A stretch of DNA of 64,000 nucleotides from Limnoperna fortunei. Lineage: Eukaryota > Mollusca > Bivalvia > Mytilida > Modiolidae. The notes beneath the pieces were generated by a model. It saw only the letters and a list, made by a program, of their open reading frames with translations. It was not told where the DNA came from and did not search any database. The translations under genes were made by a program, and so were the position numbers. Positions 1 to 12,440 of this stretch are shown here, piece by piece (position 1 is the first letter of the stretch; every line of letters begins with the position of its first letter). The stretch is taken from NCBI GenBank assembly GCA_944474755.1, contig OX104122.1, forward strand, positions 2,536,751-2,600,750. The letters are read 5' to 3'.

Positions 1-130
1 TCATATTTGTTTTAGCTATCTTATTATATCTTAATTGAATAATGAATAGTGAATTATTTCATAGTTCATTATTCAATTATGAATAATGAATAATGAATAA
101 TGAACGTACTTCAGCTTGGTTAAAAAAATA
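1..130. repeat. AT-rich GAATAAT/TTCATTATTC short repeat
   Basis: Short direct and inverted copies of GAATAATGAA and TTCATTATTC crowd the first 110 bases and could fold into small hairpins. No coding potential is seen. It is simple-sequence DNA with no family assignment. Confidence 0.6.
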
Positions 131-143
131 ATTTTTTGTTTAA

Positions 144-390
144 GGATTAACTACAAAAAATATTTTCTCCATCGATGGATAACAAAATTTCCGTTTTGCA
201 CATTGTATAATACGCGTAGCGGATTATATTAAATGTGCACAACGGATTAACTACAAAAAATATTTTCTCCATCGATGGATAACAAAATTTCCGTTTTGCA
301 CATTGTATAATCCGCGTAGCGGATTATATTAAATGTGCACAACGGAAATTGTGTTATCCCTCGATGGAGAAAATATTTTTTGTAGTTAAT
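144..390. mobile_element. Fold-back (MITE-like) element with TTAA at both ends
   Basis: A near-perfect inverted repeat: the left arm (about 146-196) runs from TTAACTACAAAAAATATTTT, and the right arm (about 341-390) is its complement, ending TTTTTTGTAGTTAA. The left 100 bp is duplicated in tandem (144-243 and 244-343, differing at very few positions), so the hairpin has one arm too many. A second palindrome around CCGCGTAGCGG sits at the centre. TTAA lies at both outer edges, as expected of piggyBac-type non-autonomous elements, but it is part of the palindrome, so this is suggestive only. The short ORF read from this region is an artefact. Confidence 0.6.
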
Positions 391-996
391 ACTTACAAAT
401 AAATTCAAATAATAGAATAAACTAAAAAAAATTATTTTTTTTAATTTGACATTTTTGAAAAAAAAGATCAACACAAAAACTGTTAGTTTACCGTGGACTA
501 ATATATGACGTCAAAGGGCGCGTGTCTCCATGACGATCAAATTTGTTTTCCATTGATAGAAAATATTTTTCAGCCAATCAAAAGTCAGTATTCTCGCAAA
601 ATTCATTTATTTAAAAAAGGACATTCATGTGACGTCACAATTAAAGAAAACGAGAAACTGTAATGGTTCTCCAAAGTAACGTCATGAATCATATTGTTGG
701 TGCTCGGTTTTAGGCTGCTCTTATATTCATATTTAAAATTTTAATTCACATATTGTCGCTACCTGGGTTGCCAAGTTAAATATGTATCTGCGGTTTGATT
801 TGCTTTCTTTGGTGATCTAAATAACCCCATGTTATAAAGAATGACGTGTTTTTCATTACAGATCTTTATTGTAATTCAATCAACATTTAAATGACAGTTA
901 ACATATGATACAGACATAAAACAAAAATTCCACAATATAACAAGCCTGAGAGACTCCCACCGGCCCTCAGTTCATTCAAATGTGTTAATAAAGGCC
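391..996. other. AT-rich non-coding stretch with CRE-like sites
   Basis: No gene seen. Three CRE-like motifs fall within 200 bases: TGACGTCA at about 506-513, TGACGTCA at about 630-637, and AACGTCATGA near 679. Two are full CRE palindromes. Whether they act as regulatory sites is unknown, since no nearby transcription unit is visible. Confidence 0.4.
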
Positions 997-2457
997 TTTT
1001 TAGCTCACCTGACCCAAAGGGTCAAGTGAGCTATTGTTATCACTTTGCGTCCGTCGGCGTCGTCGTCGTCGTCGTCGGCGTCGGCGTCTGTAAACTTTTT
1101 ACATTTTAATCTTCTTCTCTGAAACCACTTGGCCAATTGAAACAAAACTTGGCCATAATCTTCATTGGATGGACCTTTACAAAGTTTGTGTTTTTTATTT
1201 TGATTGGTAAACCTATATGGCCGCCACCTCAAGACTTAGTTTAACATAGGACCTATGGAAAAAAGTTTAAAAGGGCTTCTTCTCTGAAACCGTTTAACCA
1301 ATCAAAACAAAACTTACTAGCAATATTGTTTGGATGGTCCTCTATAAAGTTTGTGTTTTTGATGGGAATTGGAAATTCAAAATGGCTGCCACCGCAGGAC
1401 TTAGTTTAACATAGAACCCTATGGGAAAAAGTTTTAAAAGGCTTCTTCTCTGAAACCGGTTAATCAATGGAAACAAAAACTTACTAGCAATATTGTTTAG
1501 ATTGTCCTCTATAAAGTTTGTGTTTTTTTATGGCAATTGGAAATTCAAAATGGCTGCCACCGCAGGACTTAATTTAACATAGGACCCTATGGGAAAAAGT
1601 TTGAAAGGCTTCTTTTCTGAAACCGGTCAACCAATGGAAACAAAACTTACTAGCAATATTGTTTGGATGGTCCTCTATAAAGTAATTGTTTTTTATCCCA
1701 ATCGGAAATGTAAAATGGCCACCACCGCAGGACTTGGTTTAACATTCAGCCCTATGAGAAAAAAGTTTAAAAGGGCTTCTTCTCTGAAACCGTTTAACCA
1801 ATCAAAACAAAACTTACTAGCAATATTGTTTGGATGGTCCTCTATAAATTTTATGTTTTTTATGGCAATCGGAAATTCAAAATGGCCGCTGCCGCAGGAC
1901 TTAGTTTAACATACGACCCTATGGGAAAAAGTTTTTAAAGGCTTCTTCTCTGAAACCGTTTAATCAATGGAAACAAAAACTTACTAGCAATATTGTTTGG
2001 ATGGTCCTCTATAAAGTTTATGTTTTTTTATGGCAATTGGAAATTCAAAATGGCCGCTACCGCAGGACTTAGTTTAACATACGACCCTATGGGAAAAAGT
2101 TTTTAAAGGCTTCTTCTCTGAAACCGTTTAATCAATGGAAACAAAAACTTACTAGCAATATTGTTTGGATGGTCCTTTATAAAGTGTATGTTTTTTATGG
2201 CAATTGGAAATTCAAAATGGCCACCACCGCCGCAGGACTTAGTTTAACATAGGACCCTATGGGCAAATAAAAAAAATCTTCTCTATACAACCGGTTAACC
2301 AATGAAACAAAGCTTTCTAGTAATATTGTTTGGATGGTCCTTATTAAAGTTTATTGAAAATTACAGGACTAACTTTAACATCAGGGAAATGCCATCTTCA
2401 TTTCCTATAAAATCAGGTGAGCGATACAGGCTCTTAAGAGCCTCTGGTTTTTATTTT
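997..2457 (+). mobile_element. Tandem-core repeat element, copy 1 (GCTCACCTG hairpin head)
   Basis: The head is a hairpin at 1001-1033 (TAGCTCACCTGACCC / GGGTCAAGTGAGCTA), followed by a CGTCGTCGTC microsatellite. Then come about seven degenerate units of roughly 165 bp, recognisable by GGCTTCTTCTCTGAAACCG and by AAATTCAAAATGG. The tail at 2414-2457 has CAGGTGAGCGAT, then the perfect 16-bp palindrome AGGCTCTTAAGAGCCT, then a T run. A second element at 39651-41690 has the same head and tail but a different core, which supports these ends as element boundaries. The layout resembles bivalve pearl/Helentron-like elements with about 160-bp tandem cores; this is a comparison, not a proven assignment. 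Confidence 0.7.
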
Positions 2458-2639
2458 GATCACAGTGTCAAAGGAAAAAAGCTTCATCGTCACTTTAATG
2501 TATAGTATATTTGTGTCTCCGATTACCAATAGCACTTAAAGTTTTTAGGTTTTCAACTTGATATCTTTTAATTTGTTTATAAACAGAAGAGACACTGTCG
2601 TAAGTGAAAGAAGATCTATGTTATATAGCACTAGACCTC

Positions 2640-5600
2640 TACGTCACATTGACAAGTTATATAGTCTACTTCACAAGTTATAAAGTCTACGTCATAAGTT
2701 AAATAGTCTACGTCACAAGTTATATAGTCTACATCACAAGTTATATAGTCTACGTCACAAGTTATATAGTCTACGTCACAAGTTATATAGTCTACGTCAT
2801 AAGCTATATAGTCTACGTCACATTGACAAGTTATATAGTCTACGTCACAAGATATATAGTTTACGTCACAAGTTATAAAGTCAACGTCATAAGTTATATA
2901 GTCTACGTCACAAGTTATAAAGTCTACGTCACAAGTTATATAGTCTACGTCCCAAGTTATAAAGTCTACGTCACAAGTTATAAAGTCTACGTCACAAGTT
3001 ATATAGTCTACGTCACAAGTTATAAAGTCTACGTCACAAGTTATATAGTCTACGTCACAAGTTATATAGTCTACGTCACAAGTTATATAGTCTACGTCAT
3101 ACTGACAAGTTATACAGTCTACGTCACAAGTTATATAGTCTACGTCACAAGTTATATAGTCTACGTCACAAGTTATAAAGTCTACGTCACAAGTTATATA
3201 GTCTACGTCACAAGTTATATAGTCTACGTCACATTGACAAGTTATATAGTCTACGTCACAAGTTAGATAGTCTACGTCACAAGTTATATAGTCTACGTCA
3301 CAAGTTATATAGTCTACGTCACATTGACAAGTTATATAGTCTACGTCACAAGTTATATAGTCTACGTCACATTGACAAGTTATATAGTCTACGTCACAAG
3401 TTATAAAGTCTACGTCACATTGACAAGTTATATAGTCTACGTCACAAGTTATATAGTCTACGTCACATTGAGAAGATATATAGTCTACGTCACAAGTTAT
3501 ATAGTCTACGTCACAACTTTTATAGTCTACGTCACATTGACAAGTTATATAGTCTACGTCACAGGTTATATAGTCTACCTCACAAGTTATATAGTCTACG
3601 TCACAAGTTATATAGTCTGCGTCACAAGTTATGTAGTCTATGTCACAAGTTATATAGTCTACATCACAATTTATATAGTCTACCTCACAAGTTATATAGT
3701 CTATGTCATATTGACAAGTTATATAGTCTACGTCACAAGTTATATAGTCTACGTCACATTGACAAGTTACATAGTCTACGTCACAAGTTATATAGTCTTC
3801 GTCACAAGTAATATAGTGTACCTCACAAGTTATATAGTCTACGTCACAAGTTATATGGTCTACGTCACAAGTTATATAGTCTACGTCACAAGTTATATAG
3901 TCTACGTCACAAGTTATATAGTCTGCGTCACAAATTATTTAGTCTACGTCACAAGTTATATAGTCTACGTCACAAGTTATATAGTCTTCCTCACAAGTTA
4001 TATAGTCTACGTCACAAGTTATATAGTCTACGTCACAAGTTATATAGTCTACGTCACAAGTTATATAGTCTACGTCATAAGTTATATAGTCTACGTCACA
4101 TTGACAAGTTATATAGTCTACGTCACAAGTTATATAGTTTACGTCACAAGTTATAAAGTCAACGTCATAAGTTATATAGTCTAAGTCACAAGTTATAAAG
4201 TCTACGTCACAAGTTATATAGTCTACGTCACAAGTTATATAGTCTACGTCACAAGTTATATAGTCTACGTCATACTGACAAGTTATACAGTCTACGTCAC
4301 AAGTTATATAGTCTACGTCACAAGTTATAAAGTCTACGTCACAAGTTATAAAGTCTACGTCACAAGTTATATAGTCTACGTCACATTGACAAGTTATATA
4401 GGCTACGTCACATTGAAAAGTTATATAGTCTACGTCACAAGTTAGATAGTCTACGTCACAAGTTATATAGTCTACGTCACAAGTTATATAGTCTACGTCA
4501 CAAGTTATATAGTCTACCTCACAAGTTATAGTCTGCGTCACATTGACAAGTTATATAGTCTACGTCACAAGTTATATAGCCTACGTCACATTGACAAGTT
4601 ATATAGTCTACGTCACAAGCTATAAAGTCTAAGTCACATTGACAAGTTATATAGTCTACGTCACAAGTTATATAGTCTACGTCACATTGAGAAGATATAT
4701 AGTCTACGTCACAAGTTATATAGTCTACGTCACAACTTTTATAGTCTACGTCACATTGACAAGTTATATAGTCAACGTCACAGGTTATATAGTCTACCTC
4801 ACAAGTTATATAGTCTGCGTCACAAGTTATATAGTCTACGTCACAAGTTATATAGTCTACCTCACAAGTTATATAGTCTACGTCATATTGACAAGTTATA
4901 TAGTCTACGTCACTTGTCAAATAGTCTACGTCATATTGACAAGTTACATAGTCTACGTCACAAGTTATATAGTCTTCGTCACAAGTTATATAGTGTACGT
5001 CACAAGTTATATAGTCTACGTCACAAGTTATATAGGCTACGTCACAAGTTATATAGTCTACGTCACAAGTTATATAGTCTGCGTAACGAATTATTTAGTC
5101 TACGTCACAAGTTATATAGTCTACGTCACAAGTTATATAGTCTACGTCACAATGACAAGTTATATAGTCTACGTCACAAGTTATATAGTTTACGTCACAA
5201 GTTATAAAGTCAACGTCATAAGTTATATAGTCTAAGTCACAAGTTATAAAGTCTACGTCACAAGTTATATAGTCTACGTCACAAGTTATATAGTCTACGT
5301 CACAAGTTATATAGTCTACGTCATACTGACAAGTTATACAGTCTACGTCACAAGTTATATAGTCTACATCACAAGTTATATAGTCTACGTCATATTGACA
5401 AGTTATATAGTCTACGTCACAAGTTATATAGTCTACGTCATATTGACAAGTTACATAGTCTACGTCACAAGTTATATAGTCTTCGTCACAAGTTATATAG
5501 TGTACGTCACAAGTTATATAGTCTACGTCACAAGTTATATAGGCTACGTCACAAGTTATATAGTCTACGTCACAAGTTATATAGTCTGCGTCACAAATTA

Positions 5601-6741
5601 TTTAGTCTACGTCACAAGTTATATAGTCTACGTCACAAGTTATATAGTCTACGTCACATTGACAAGTTATATAGTCTACGTCACAAGTTATATAGTTTAC
5701 GTCACAAGTTATAAAGTCAACGTCATAAGTTATATAGTCTAAGTCACAAGTTATAAAGTCTACGTCACAAGTTATATAGTCTACGTCACAAGTTATATAG
5801 TCTACGTCATACTGCCAAGTTATACAGTCTACGTCACAAGTTATATAGTCTACGTCACAAGTTATAAAGTCTACGTCACAAGTTATAAAGTCTACGTCAC
5901 AAGTTATATAGTCTACGTCACATTGACAATTTATATATTCTACGTCACATTGACAAGTTATATAGTCTACGTCACAAGTTAGATAGTCTACGTCACAAGT
6001 TATATAGTCTACGTCACAAGTTATATAGTCTACCTCACAAGTTATAGTCTACGTCACATTGACAAGTTATATAGTCTACGTCACAAGTTATATAGCCTAC
6101 GTCACATTGACAAGTTATATAGTCTACGTCACAAGCTATAAAGTCTACGTCACATTGACAAGTTATATAGTCTACGTCACAAGTTATATAGTCTACGTCA
6201 CATTGAGAAGATATATAGTCTACGTCACAAGTTATATAGTCTACGTCACAACTTTTATAGTCTACGTCACATTGACAAGTTATATAGTCAACGTCACAGG
6301 TTATATAGTCTACCTCACAAGTTATGTAGTCTACGTCACAAGTTATATAGTCTACATCACAAGTTATATAGTCTACGTCATATTGACAAGTTATATAGTC
6401 TACGTCACAAGTTATATAGTCTACGTCATATTGACAAGTTACATAGTCTACGTCACAAGTTATATAGTCTTCGTCACAAGTTATATAGTGTACGTCACAA
6501 GTTATATAGTCTACGTCACAAGTTATATAGGCTACGTCACAAGTTATATAGTCTACGTCACAAGTTATATAGTCTGCGTCACAAATTATTTAGTCTACGT
6601 CACAAGTTATATAGTCTACGTCACAAGTTATATAGTCTACGTCACAAGTTATATAGTCTACGTCATCTTGACAAGTTATATAGTCTACGTCACAAGTTAT
6701 ATAGTCTACCTCACAAGTTATATAGTCTACGTCATATTGAC
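2640..6741 (+). repeat. 21-bp satellite array (TAGTCTACGTCACAAGTTATA)
   Basis: About 4.1 kb of a 21-bp unit, with regular 6-bp longer variants where ATTGAC is added (TCACATTGACAAG). Distinctive variant blocks recur. The AGAAGATATATAG...ACTTTTATAG block appears near 3470, 4687 and 6206, and the AAATTATTTAG variant near 3925, 5083, 5589 and 6575, so the array grew by segmental duplication of blocks about 0.5-1.5 kb long. Because 21 is divisible by 3, several frames stay open and give false repeat proteins such as (YIVYVTS)n. Each unit holds a TACGTCA half-CRE. Confidence 0.95.
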
Positions 6742-9700
6742 GATTTTTTGCCTTTATATGAATCTTATAAATTTGATAGTTCTCTATTAAGAAGAAAGAG
6801 TTATGATAAAGTTCTGTGTACAAGGGGGAGACAACTCTTATCACTTTGCATCTCCTCTGGTCTGAGAATTTTAACGGTAGACTAATTGGTGATGTCTTGG
6901 GTAGTTTTACCTCTTACCAACCGTTAGGAAGCAGCGTAGTTGACTATATGTTAGCATCTGAGGATTTAATTATTTCTCTTTTTGGCTATTTTAAAGTTCA
7001 TGAATATCTTGCTGATCTTTCTGATCACTGTCAAATATCATGTATGATTAAATGCAATTATAACATTCTTATTAACTTAAATAGTGAAATTAAGTTAATG
7101 CCAGATAAATATATAATTTTTGGAAGCTTTAAATTCAAATAGTATTAATAATATGATTACTGTATTTAAAAATAGCATAAACATGTCAGACGATATTGAA
7201 AAAGTTACATCTGATTTCAATGATATCATTCTCAAATCAGCTGATATGTCTCTAAAAACCAAACCCAATAAGATAAAGAGACATGGTAGAAAATCAAAGA
7301 ATAAGCCTTGGTTTGATGGTAATTTACAACAAATGAAAACAGAGCTGTACTATAAAAGTTAAAAACTTAAAACATGTACAGATCCAGTTGTAAGAGGAGG
7401 GTTCTTTAAATTACTGAAAAAATATAGAAAATGTAGAAAAAAATCTAAAAAAGATTTCAGAAAGAATTTAATTGAGAAGTTGGATAATTTATATAATGAA
7501 AATCCAAAAGAATATTGGCAATTAGTTGATAAAATTAAAAATGAAAACAGACAAGCCCCTCCAGAAACTAATGTTCATATTTCAGATTGGGAGTCTCATT
7601 TTAAACAACTAAATGATGTTAGTAATAAGAATGATATATCTGTAAATACAAATAATGATTTATCAGAGAGGCTATGTACAATGGAACAGGAAACTATTTT
7701 TAATGAGATAGATTATAAAATAACAGAAAAAGAAATATCTGAGGCAATAAAATCCTTAAAAAATGGAAAAGCTAGTGGGTTCAGTAAAATACTGAATGAA
7801 ATGTTAAGACATGGACAAACAATATTAACACCTATTTTGGAAATTTTATTCAATAAAATTTTAATTAACGGATATTATCCTAACTTGTGGTCATTAGATT
7901 ATATAGTACCTCTCCATAAGAAAGGATCAATATATGAAGTGACAAACTACAGAGGTATAACTATTAGTGACAATGTTAGCAAATTATTTAATAAAATTTT
8001 AAATAATAGATTGGTTAAATTCTTTAAGAAGTCAAACAGTATATGTAAAGAACAAATTGGTTTTACTGCTGGTTGCAGAAAAACAGATCATATGTTTGTT
8101 TTAAATACTTTAATAAATAAATATGTGAAAAATGGATCAAAGAAACTTTATGCATGTTTTGTAGATTTCAAAAGTGCATTTGACTCTGTACCACATATTG
8201 GATTATTCTACAAACTGAAGTCTATTGGAGTAGGATGCAAATTTTATAGTATAATTAAATCTATGTATAGCAAAATCCAGATTTGTGTAAAAATTGATAA
8301 TTTTAGATCAGATTTTTTCTCATCAAATATAGGTGTACGACAGGGTGATAACCTAAGCCCTAGTCTGTTTAATTTATACCTCAGTGATTGACCATCATAT
8401 TTTGACACTAAATGTGATGCTGTGTCCTTAAATGGTGAAAAAATTAATTGTCTGCTTTATGCAGACGACTTAGTTCTATTGTCAGAAACTGAGAGAGGTC
8501 TTCAGTACTGCCTTGATAAACTATCTTTTTACTCTGATAAATGGCAGTTAACTGTTAATACAAACAAAACAAAGGTTTTAATATTTAATAAGGCTGGTCG
8601 TTCAATTACAAAAAACTTTAGATTAAATGATAAAATTGTAGAATCTGTTATAGAAATATATATACCTGGGCATTTGTTTTTCAGCCTCTGGTACATTTTC
8701 TTATGCAAAAAATGAACTATATCAAAAAGGCCTTAAAGCTTCTTTTAAGCTTACCAAAGCATTCAATTCATCTAAACCAAATGCATCTACACTTATTCAT
8801 ATTTTTAATCATACAGTAAGACCCGTTTTATTATACGGGTCTGAAATATGGGGAAGTTTCAACACCTCTAAATTTATACAAAATCCTGAGAAATACATTA
8901 CTATGGAATTAGATAAGTTAGTTCTTGAAAAAGTACAAACAAAATTTTGTAAATTTATTTTGGGAGTTAGTAAAAAAACCAGTAATTCCGGTGTAAGATC
9001 AGAACTCGGATGTTTATCAATTCTTTATTATGTACTAACAAATATGCTCAAATATTGGACTCGACTCCAAGAAGATGAATCGGATAAAAATTGTATTATC
9101 AAGGCAGCTCTAAATGAATCTTGGTCTATGCATGAAAATAATAAAGAATCATGGATAAGTTGTATTTATCATTTACTTAAATTTTTAAATGCCAGTCATT
9201 TATTTAAGAAAAAGGTAGAATTTAAAAGTAAATCAGTGTTTAATATTTTAAAATATAAAATACACTCTAAATTTATGGAACTATGGACTGATAAACAAAC
9301 AAATGAAGAAGGTAAACTAAGAACATACAAAAAATTTAAATCCCATCTCCAACTTGAACCATATCTAAAGTATGGTAATCAAGACCAGAGGAGATTGATG
9401 AGTAAATTTAGACTTAGTGCTCATAATCTCAAAATAGAAACAGGACGTTACACTAAAGTTGAATGTAACAATAGAATTTGTGATCTTTGTAAAAATAATA
9501 TTGAAGATGAGATTCATTTTCTCATAGAGTGTAATGCTCTTAACTGTATAAGAACACACTTTTTATCTTTTTTTGAGAATAAATGTAAGTACTTTAGCAA
9601 ATTATCTTCTACAAATAAATTTATTTGGCTGTTAAGCAATGAAGATAGAGAAATCATCATAAAATTATTCCAAATGCTAGAAGAACTATTCTTGAAAAGA

Positions 9701-10031
9701 GATTCCTTACTTTGTGTTAGTCAAGTGTCTTCATAAAGTATATGTATTGTATAATTTATAATAGTATATTAAATATTCTTATAAGTTCCAAAGATAAGAG
9801 CTGCACCCCCCAACCCCTCATCCAGACAGAGACTAAAATTAATTTGTTTTTATCATAAAACTATTTTTGTTTATATGTTATTGAATTGTTACTAAAACTA
9901 ATTAGACTAATCACATGTTTTGATATTTTGATTTTTACTCATTTTGTTTTGTTATGAACAATTGTTCTGCCTCTCTGGGGGCTTCATAATTGGATTCAAT
10001 AAAATTTGTTTGTTTGTTTGTTTGTATTGAC
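6735..10031 (+). mobile_element. 5'-truncated LINE inserted in the 21-bp satellite
   Basis: A non-LTR retrotransposon copy interrupts the satellite. The 7-bp sequence TATTGAC flanks it (6735-6741 and 10025-10031) and matches the satellite's own variant TATTGACAAG, so it is a target-site duplication. The 3' end is a (TTTG)n tail at about 10003-10024 after a short 3' UTR (9737-10002) ending AATAAAATTTG. The 5' end begins inside the endonuclease domain, so ORF1 and most of the endonuclease are missing. The coding part is described separately. The clade is not resolved; the domain order fits Jockey/CR1/I-type elements. Confidence 0.88.
6739..9736 (+). pseudogene. Decayed LINE ORF2: endonuclease C-terminus, reverse transcriptase, CCHC tail
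   Basis: Reading moves through three frames. The endonuclease C-terminal part (GRQLLSLCISSGLRIL, then NGRLIGD, SVVDYML, SDHCQIS) shifts frame near 6870 and again near 7110-7120. The reverse transcriptase follows, with an NGKASG motif, VTNYRGI, the first catalytic block FVDFKSAFDSV (about 8158-8190), GVRQGDNLSP (about 8332) and the catalytic YADDLVLLS (about 8458). In-frame stops lie at 7360-7362 (TAA) and 8389-8391 (TGA). A third frameshift at about 8660 moves to the frame ending at 9736. The C-terminus has a zinc knuckle, CDLC-x8-H-x4-C (about 9478-9531). No RNase H domain was recognised. With two stops and three shifts this copy cannot make a working protein. Confidence 0.9.
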
Positions 10032-10485
10032 AAGTTATTTGGTCTACGTCACAAGTTATATAGTCTACGTCACAAGTTATATAGTCTACCTCACAAGTTA
10101 TATAGTCTACGTCATATTGACAAGTTATATAGTCTACGTCACAAGTTATATAGTCTACGTCACAAGTTATATATAGTCTACGTCACATTGACAAGTTATT
10201 TAGTCTACGTCACAAGTTATATAGTCTACCTCACAAGTTATATAGTCTACGTCATATTGACAAGTTATATAGTCCATGTCACAAGTTATATAGTCTACGT
10301 CACAAGTTATATAGTCTACGTCACATTGACAAGTTATTTAGTCTACGTCACAAGTTATATAGTCTACCTCACAAGTTATATAGTCTACGTCATATTGACA
10401 AGTTATATAGTCCATGTCACAAGTTATATAGTCTACGTCACAAGTTGTCTACGTCACAAGTTATATAGTGTACTTCACAAGTTAT
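10025..10485 (+). repeat. 21-bp satellite array, right remnant
   Basis: Continues the array on the far side of the LINE, with the same unit and the same ATTGAC-extended variant. A block of about 125 bp with ATTTAG, TACCTCAC and TCCATGTC variants occurs three times in succession, so this end also expanded by block duplication. Confidence 0.93.
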
Positions 10486-11936
10486 GGAGTCACAGTGGTG
10501 CTGTTTTCAAATCAAAGTAATTTTGAAAAAAATTATGACATTGGGGGGGTTTAATCTTTTTTGATTTAATCTGGGACTAGTGTAACTAATTCATTTGTAG
10601 GATCCTCGATTAAATATTAATTTTTTACTGCCGAAGTTTGGGGGTTTTTTTTCACCTGGTACTCCGGCAATAAAAACTGGTCTCGACAATATAGCTGGAA
10701 TATTACTGAAAGTTGTGGTAACTAAACGCAATTTAAACAATTAAATTAGTTTTGTTCATTTTCGTTTTCAATTCGGATTAAATATTCATAAAATGGCATG
10801 TAGCTTCGAGGCGTCAAGGGGCTGACGTCATAGAAGGTTTATCGAGGATTTCATTACCATTTTACAATAAAAATTAGCAACAATTTGGAAGCGATTTAAA
10901 ATAAATCAAATTAATAAAGTATGCTAAGAGTTACGTCCCTTGTTAAGGTGTCTTTCGATAATTATTACTTTTACAACTGATAAAATTAAAGTTTGCAAAA
11001 TTATTTTTTTTTATTTTTGAAAAGTAACAAATTATTATATACCTAGTTACAATACTTTGATTTTCCTTGAAATTATTGTTACTGTTTATAAGAAATAAAT
11101 GTGATCTGTACCTTTTATTTTATGATATATAAGAATTAGTAATAAACAAATTCTCCAAAAATCGTCCTTGGATTTAAAAACTCAAACTTTGTAGTGTTTT
11201 TGCAGGCCTCCCTACGGGAAGGCTACATAAATAATGAAAATAAATGCATAGTTTAAATTATTTAATGCTAGTATATTCAATTATTTAAAAGTAAAAGAAT
11301 GCTAATATGTTTTATTTTGTCGAACCAGTCCAAATCGGAATAACTAGTCAAGTAATGTATTGGACTGTTTGTTTTACTTAATTAACTATAGATTTATATA
11401 TGTGCTTATCCATAGCGGCCTAGGTATCATTCATAGACCTAGTATTAACCCATATATTTATCTTTTTATCATATAAGGAAAATTGACTGATAAGAGGAAA
11501 AATAACAATTTTATTATTTTTCGACAAACATTGAATATAAGATTTTTAACGAATTCCTGTGTGTTCATCGTCTACAAGCCGTTCAGGACCAACCATTGCT
11601 GATACTGATGCAGACGTACCGCAGAACATGGTTTGTAACTAGAGGTCTGTCATTTTCGATACATATACAATATGCAAAAATCCTATTATTTAGCCCTAAG
11701 TATAGGATTAATCAATGTATCAGCATGTGATGGGGCCAATACAGAAATCCTCACGTAATAAATGGGGCTAATGACAGCAATCATCAAGTAATAAATATAT
11801 TTTTCTCAATATGATAGACATGAAAAGTATTCAGTACAATTTATTGTAAGGGTTTCATCGTGGGTTTCATTTATTTACAGTTAAAAAAATTAATCTTCTT
11901 CAAGTTTGCATTTAAATGACGCAATCTTTGATGAAG
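10486..11936. other. AT-rich non-coding stretch with a degenerate SINE tail
   Basis: No gene recognised. Bases about 10650-10745 contain CACCTGGTACTCCGG, CAATAAAAACTGG, then ATAGCTGGAATATTACTGAAAG and a run ending CAATTTAAACAA. This matches the body and tail of the SINE at 50250-50505 and is probably a worn copy. An inverted ATCGAGGAT pair lies at about 10603 and 10842. Confidence 0.45.
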
Positions 11937-11941
11937 CTGAG

Positions 11942-12369
11942 CAGGGGCGTATACAGGATTTTCGAAAGGGGGGCGTAAAAGGGGATATCTGAAAAGGAGG
12001 GCAACGAAGTGGTCCTCCCGTGCTTCGCAGAGGCGCATTTACGGCAGGGGGTCTTGGGGCCGCATAAGGCCGCATAAACTTTCGAACAAATGGTGCAAAA
12101 TCCTGCAATTCTCGCAATTTCCAAGCAATAAAATGAATTTATTTAACACAAGGTTTTTATAGTGTTCAGTAACCTTTATTTGGTACGGTATACAACAGAG
12201 ATATCATAATAAACGAATAAGTACGTTAATGCATTAATTTATGGCGAAGACGTGCGGGGATTACATTTTTCCCTTTGGCGGTGGTTGTTACCCTCCCTGT
12301 TCACTTTTTCCTTTCCCTTTTTTAAAGGGGAGGGGCGTACGACCCTTACGCCCCCTGGATCCGCCACTG
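11942..12369. mobile_element. Non-autonomous hAT-like element, 428 bp, TSD CTGAG
   Basis: The left end CAGGGGCGTATACAGG and the complement of the right end, CAGTGGCGGATCCAGG, match at 13 of 16 positions; a second matched block, GGGCGTAA, follows on each side. The 5-bp sequence CTGAG flanks both ends (11937-11941 and 12370-12374). CAG-starting, GC-rich terminal repeats of this kind are typical of hAT elements. Most hATs give 8-bp duplications, but a 5-bp group is known. No transposase is present inside, and the short ORFs here are not credible genes. Confidence 0.68.
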
Positions 12370-12440
12370 CTGAGGATGGGAATTCTCATCGGAATTAAGA
12401 ACCCGCTTATAATATCCCCACCGTGACTTAATAAGAAACT

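Noticed and set aside
2823..5742. Long repeat proteins such as (YIVYVTS)n or (ITCDVDY)n on both strands
   Set aside because: They follow directly from a 21-bp satellite unit that lacks stops in several frames. No start context, splice sites or domain support them.
7480..8391. Intact reverse transcriptase gene
   Set aside because: The open stretch is only the middle of a LINE ORF2 that is broken by stops on both sides and frameshifts further out.
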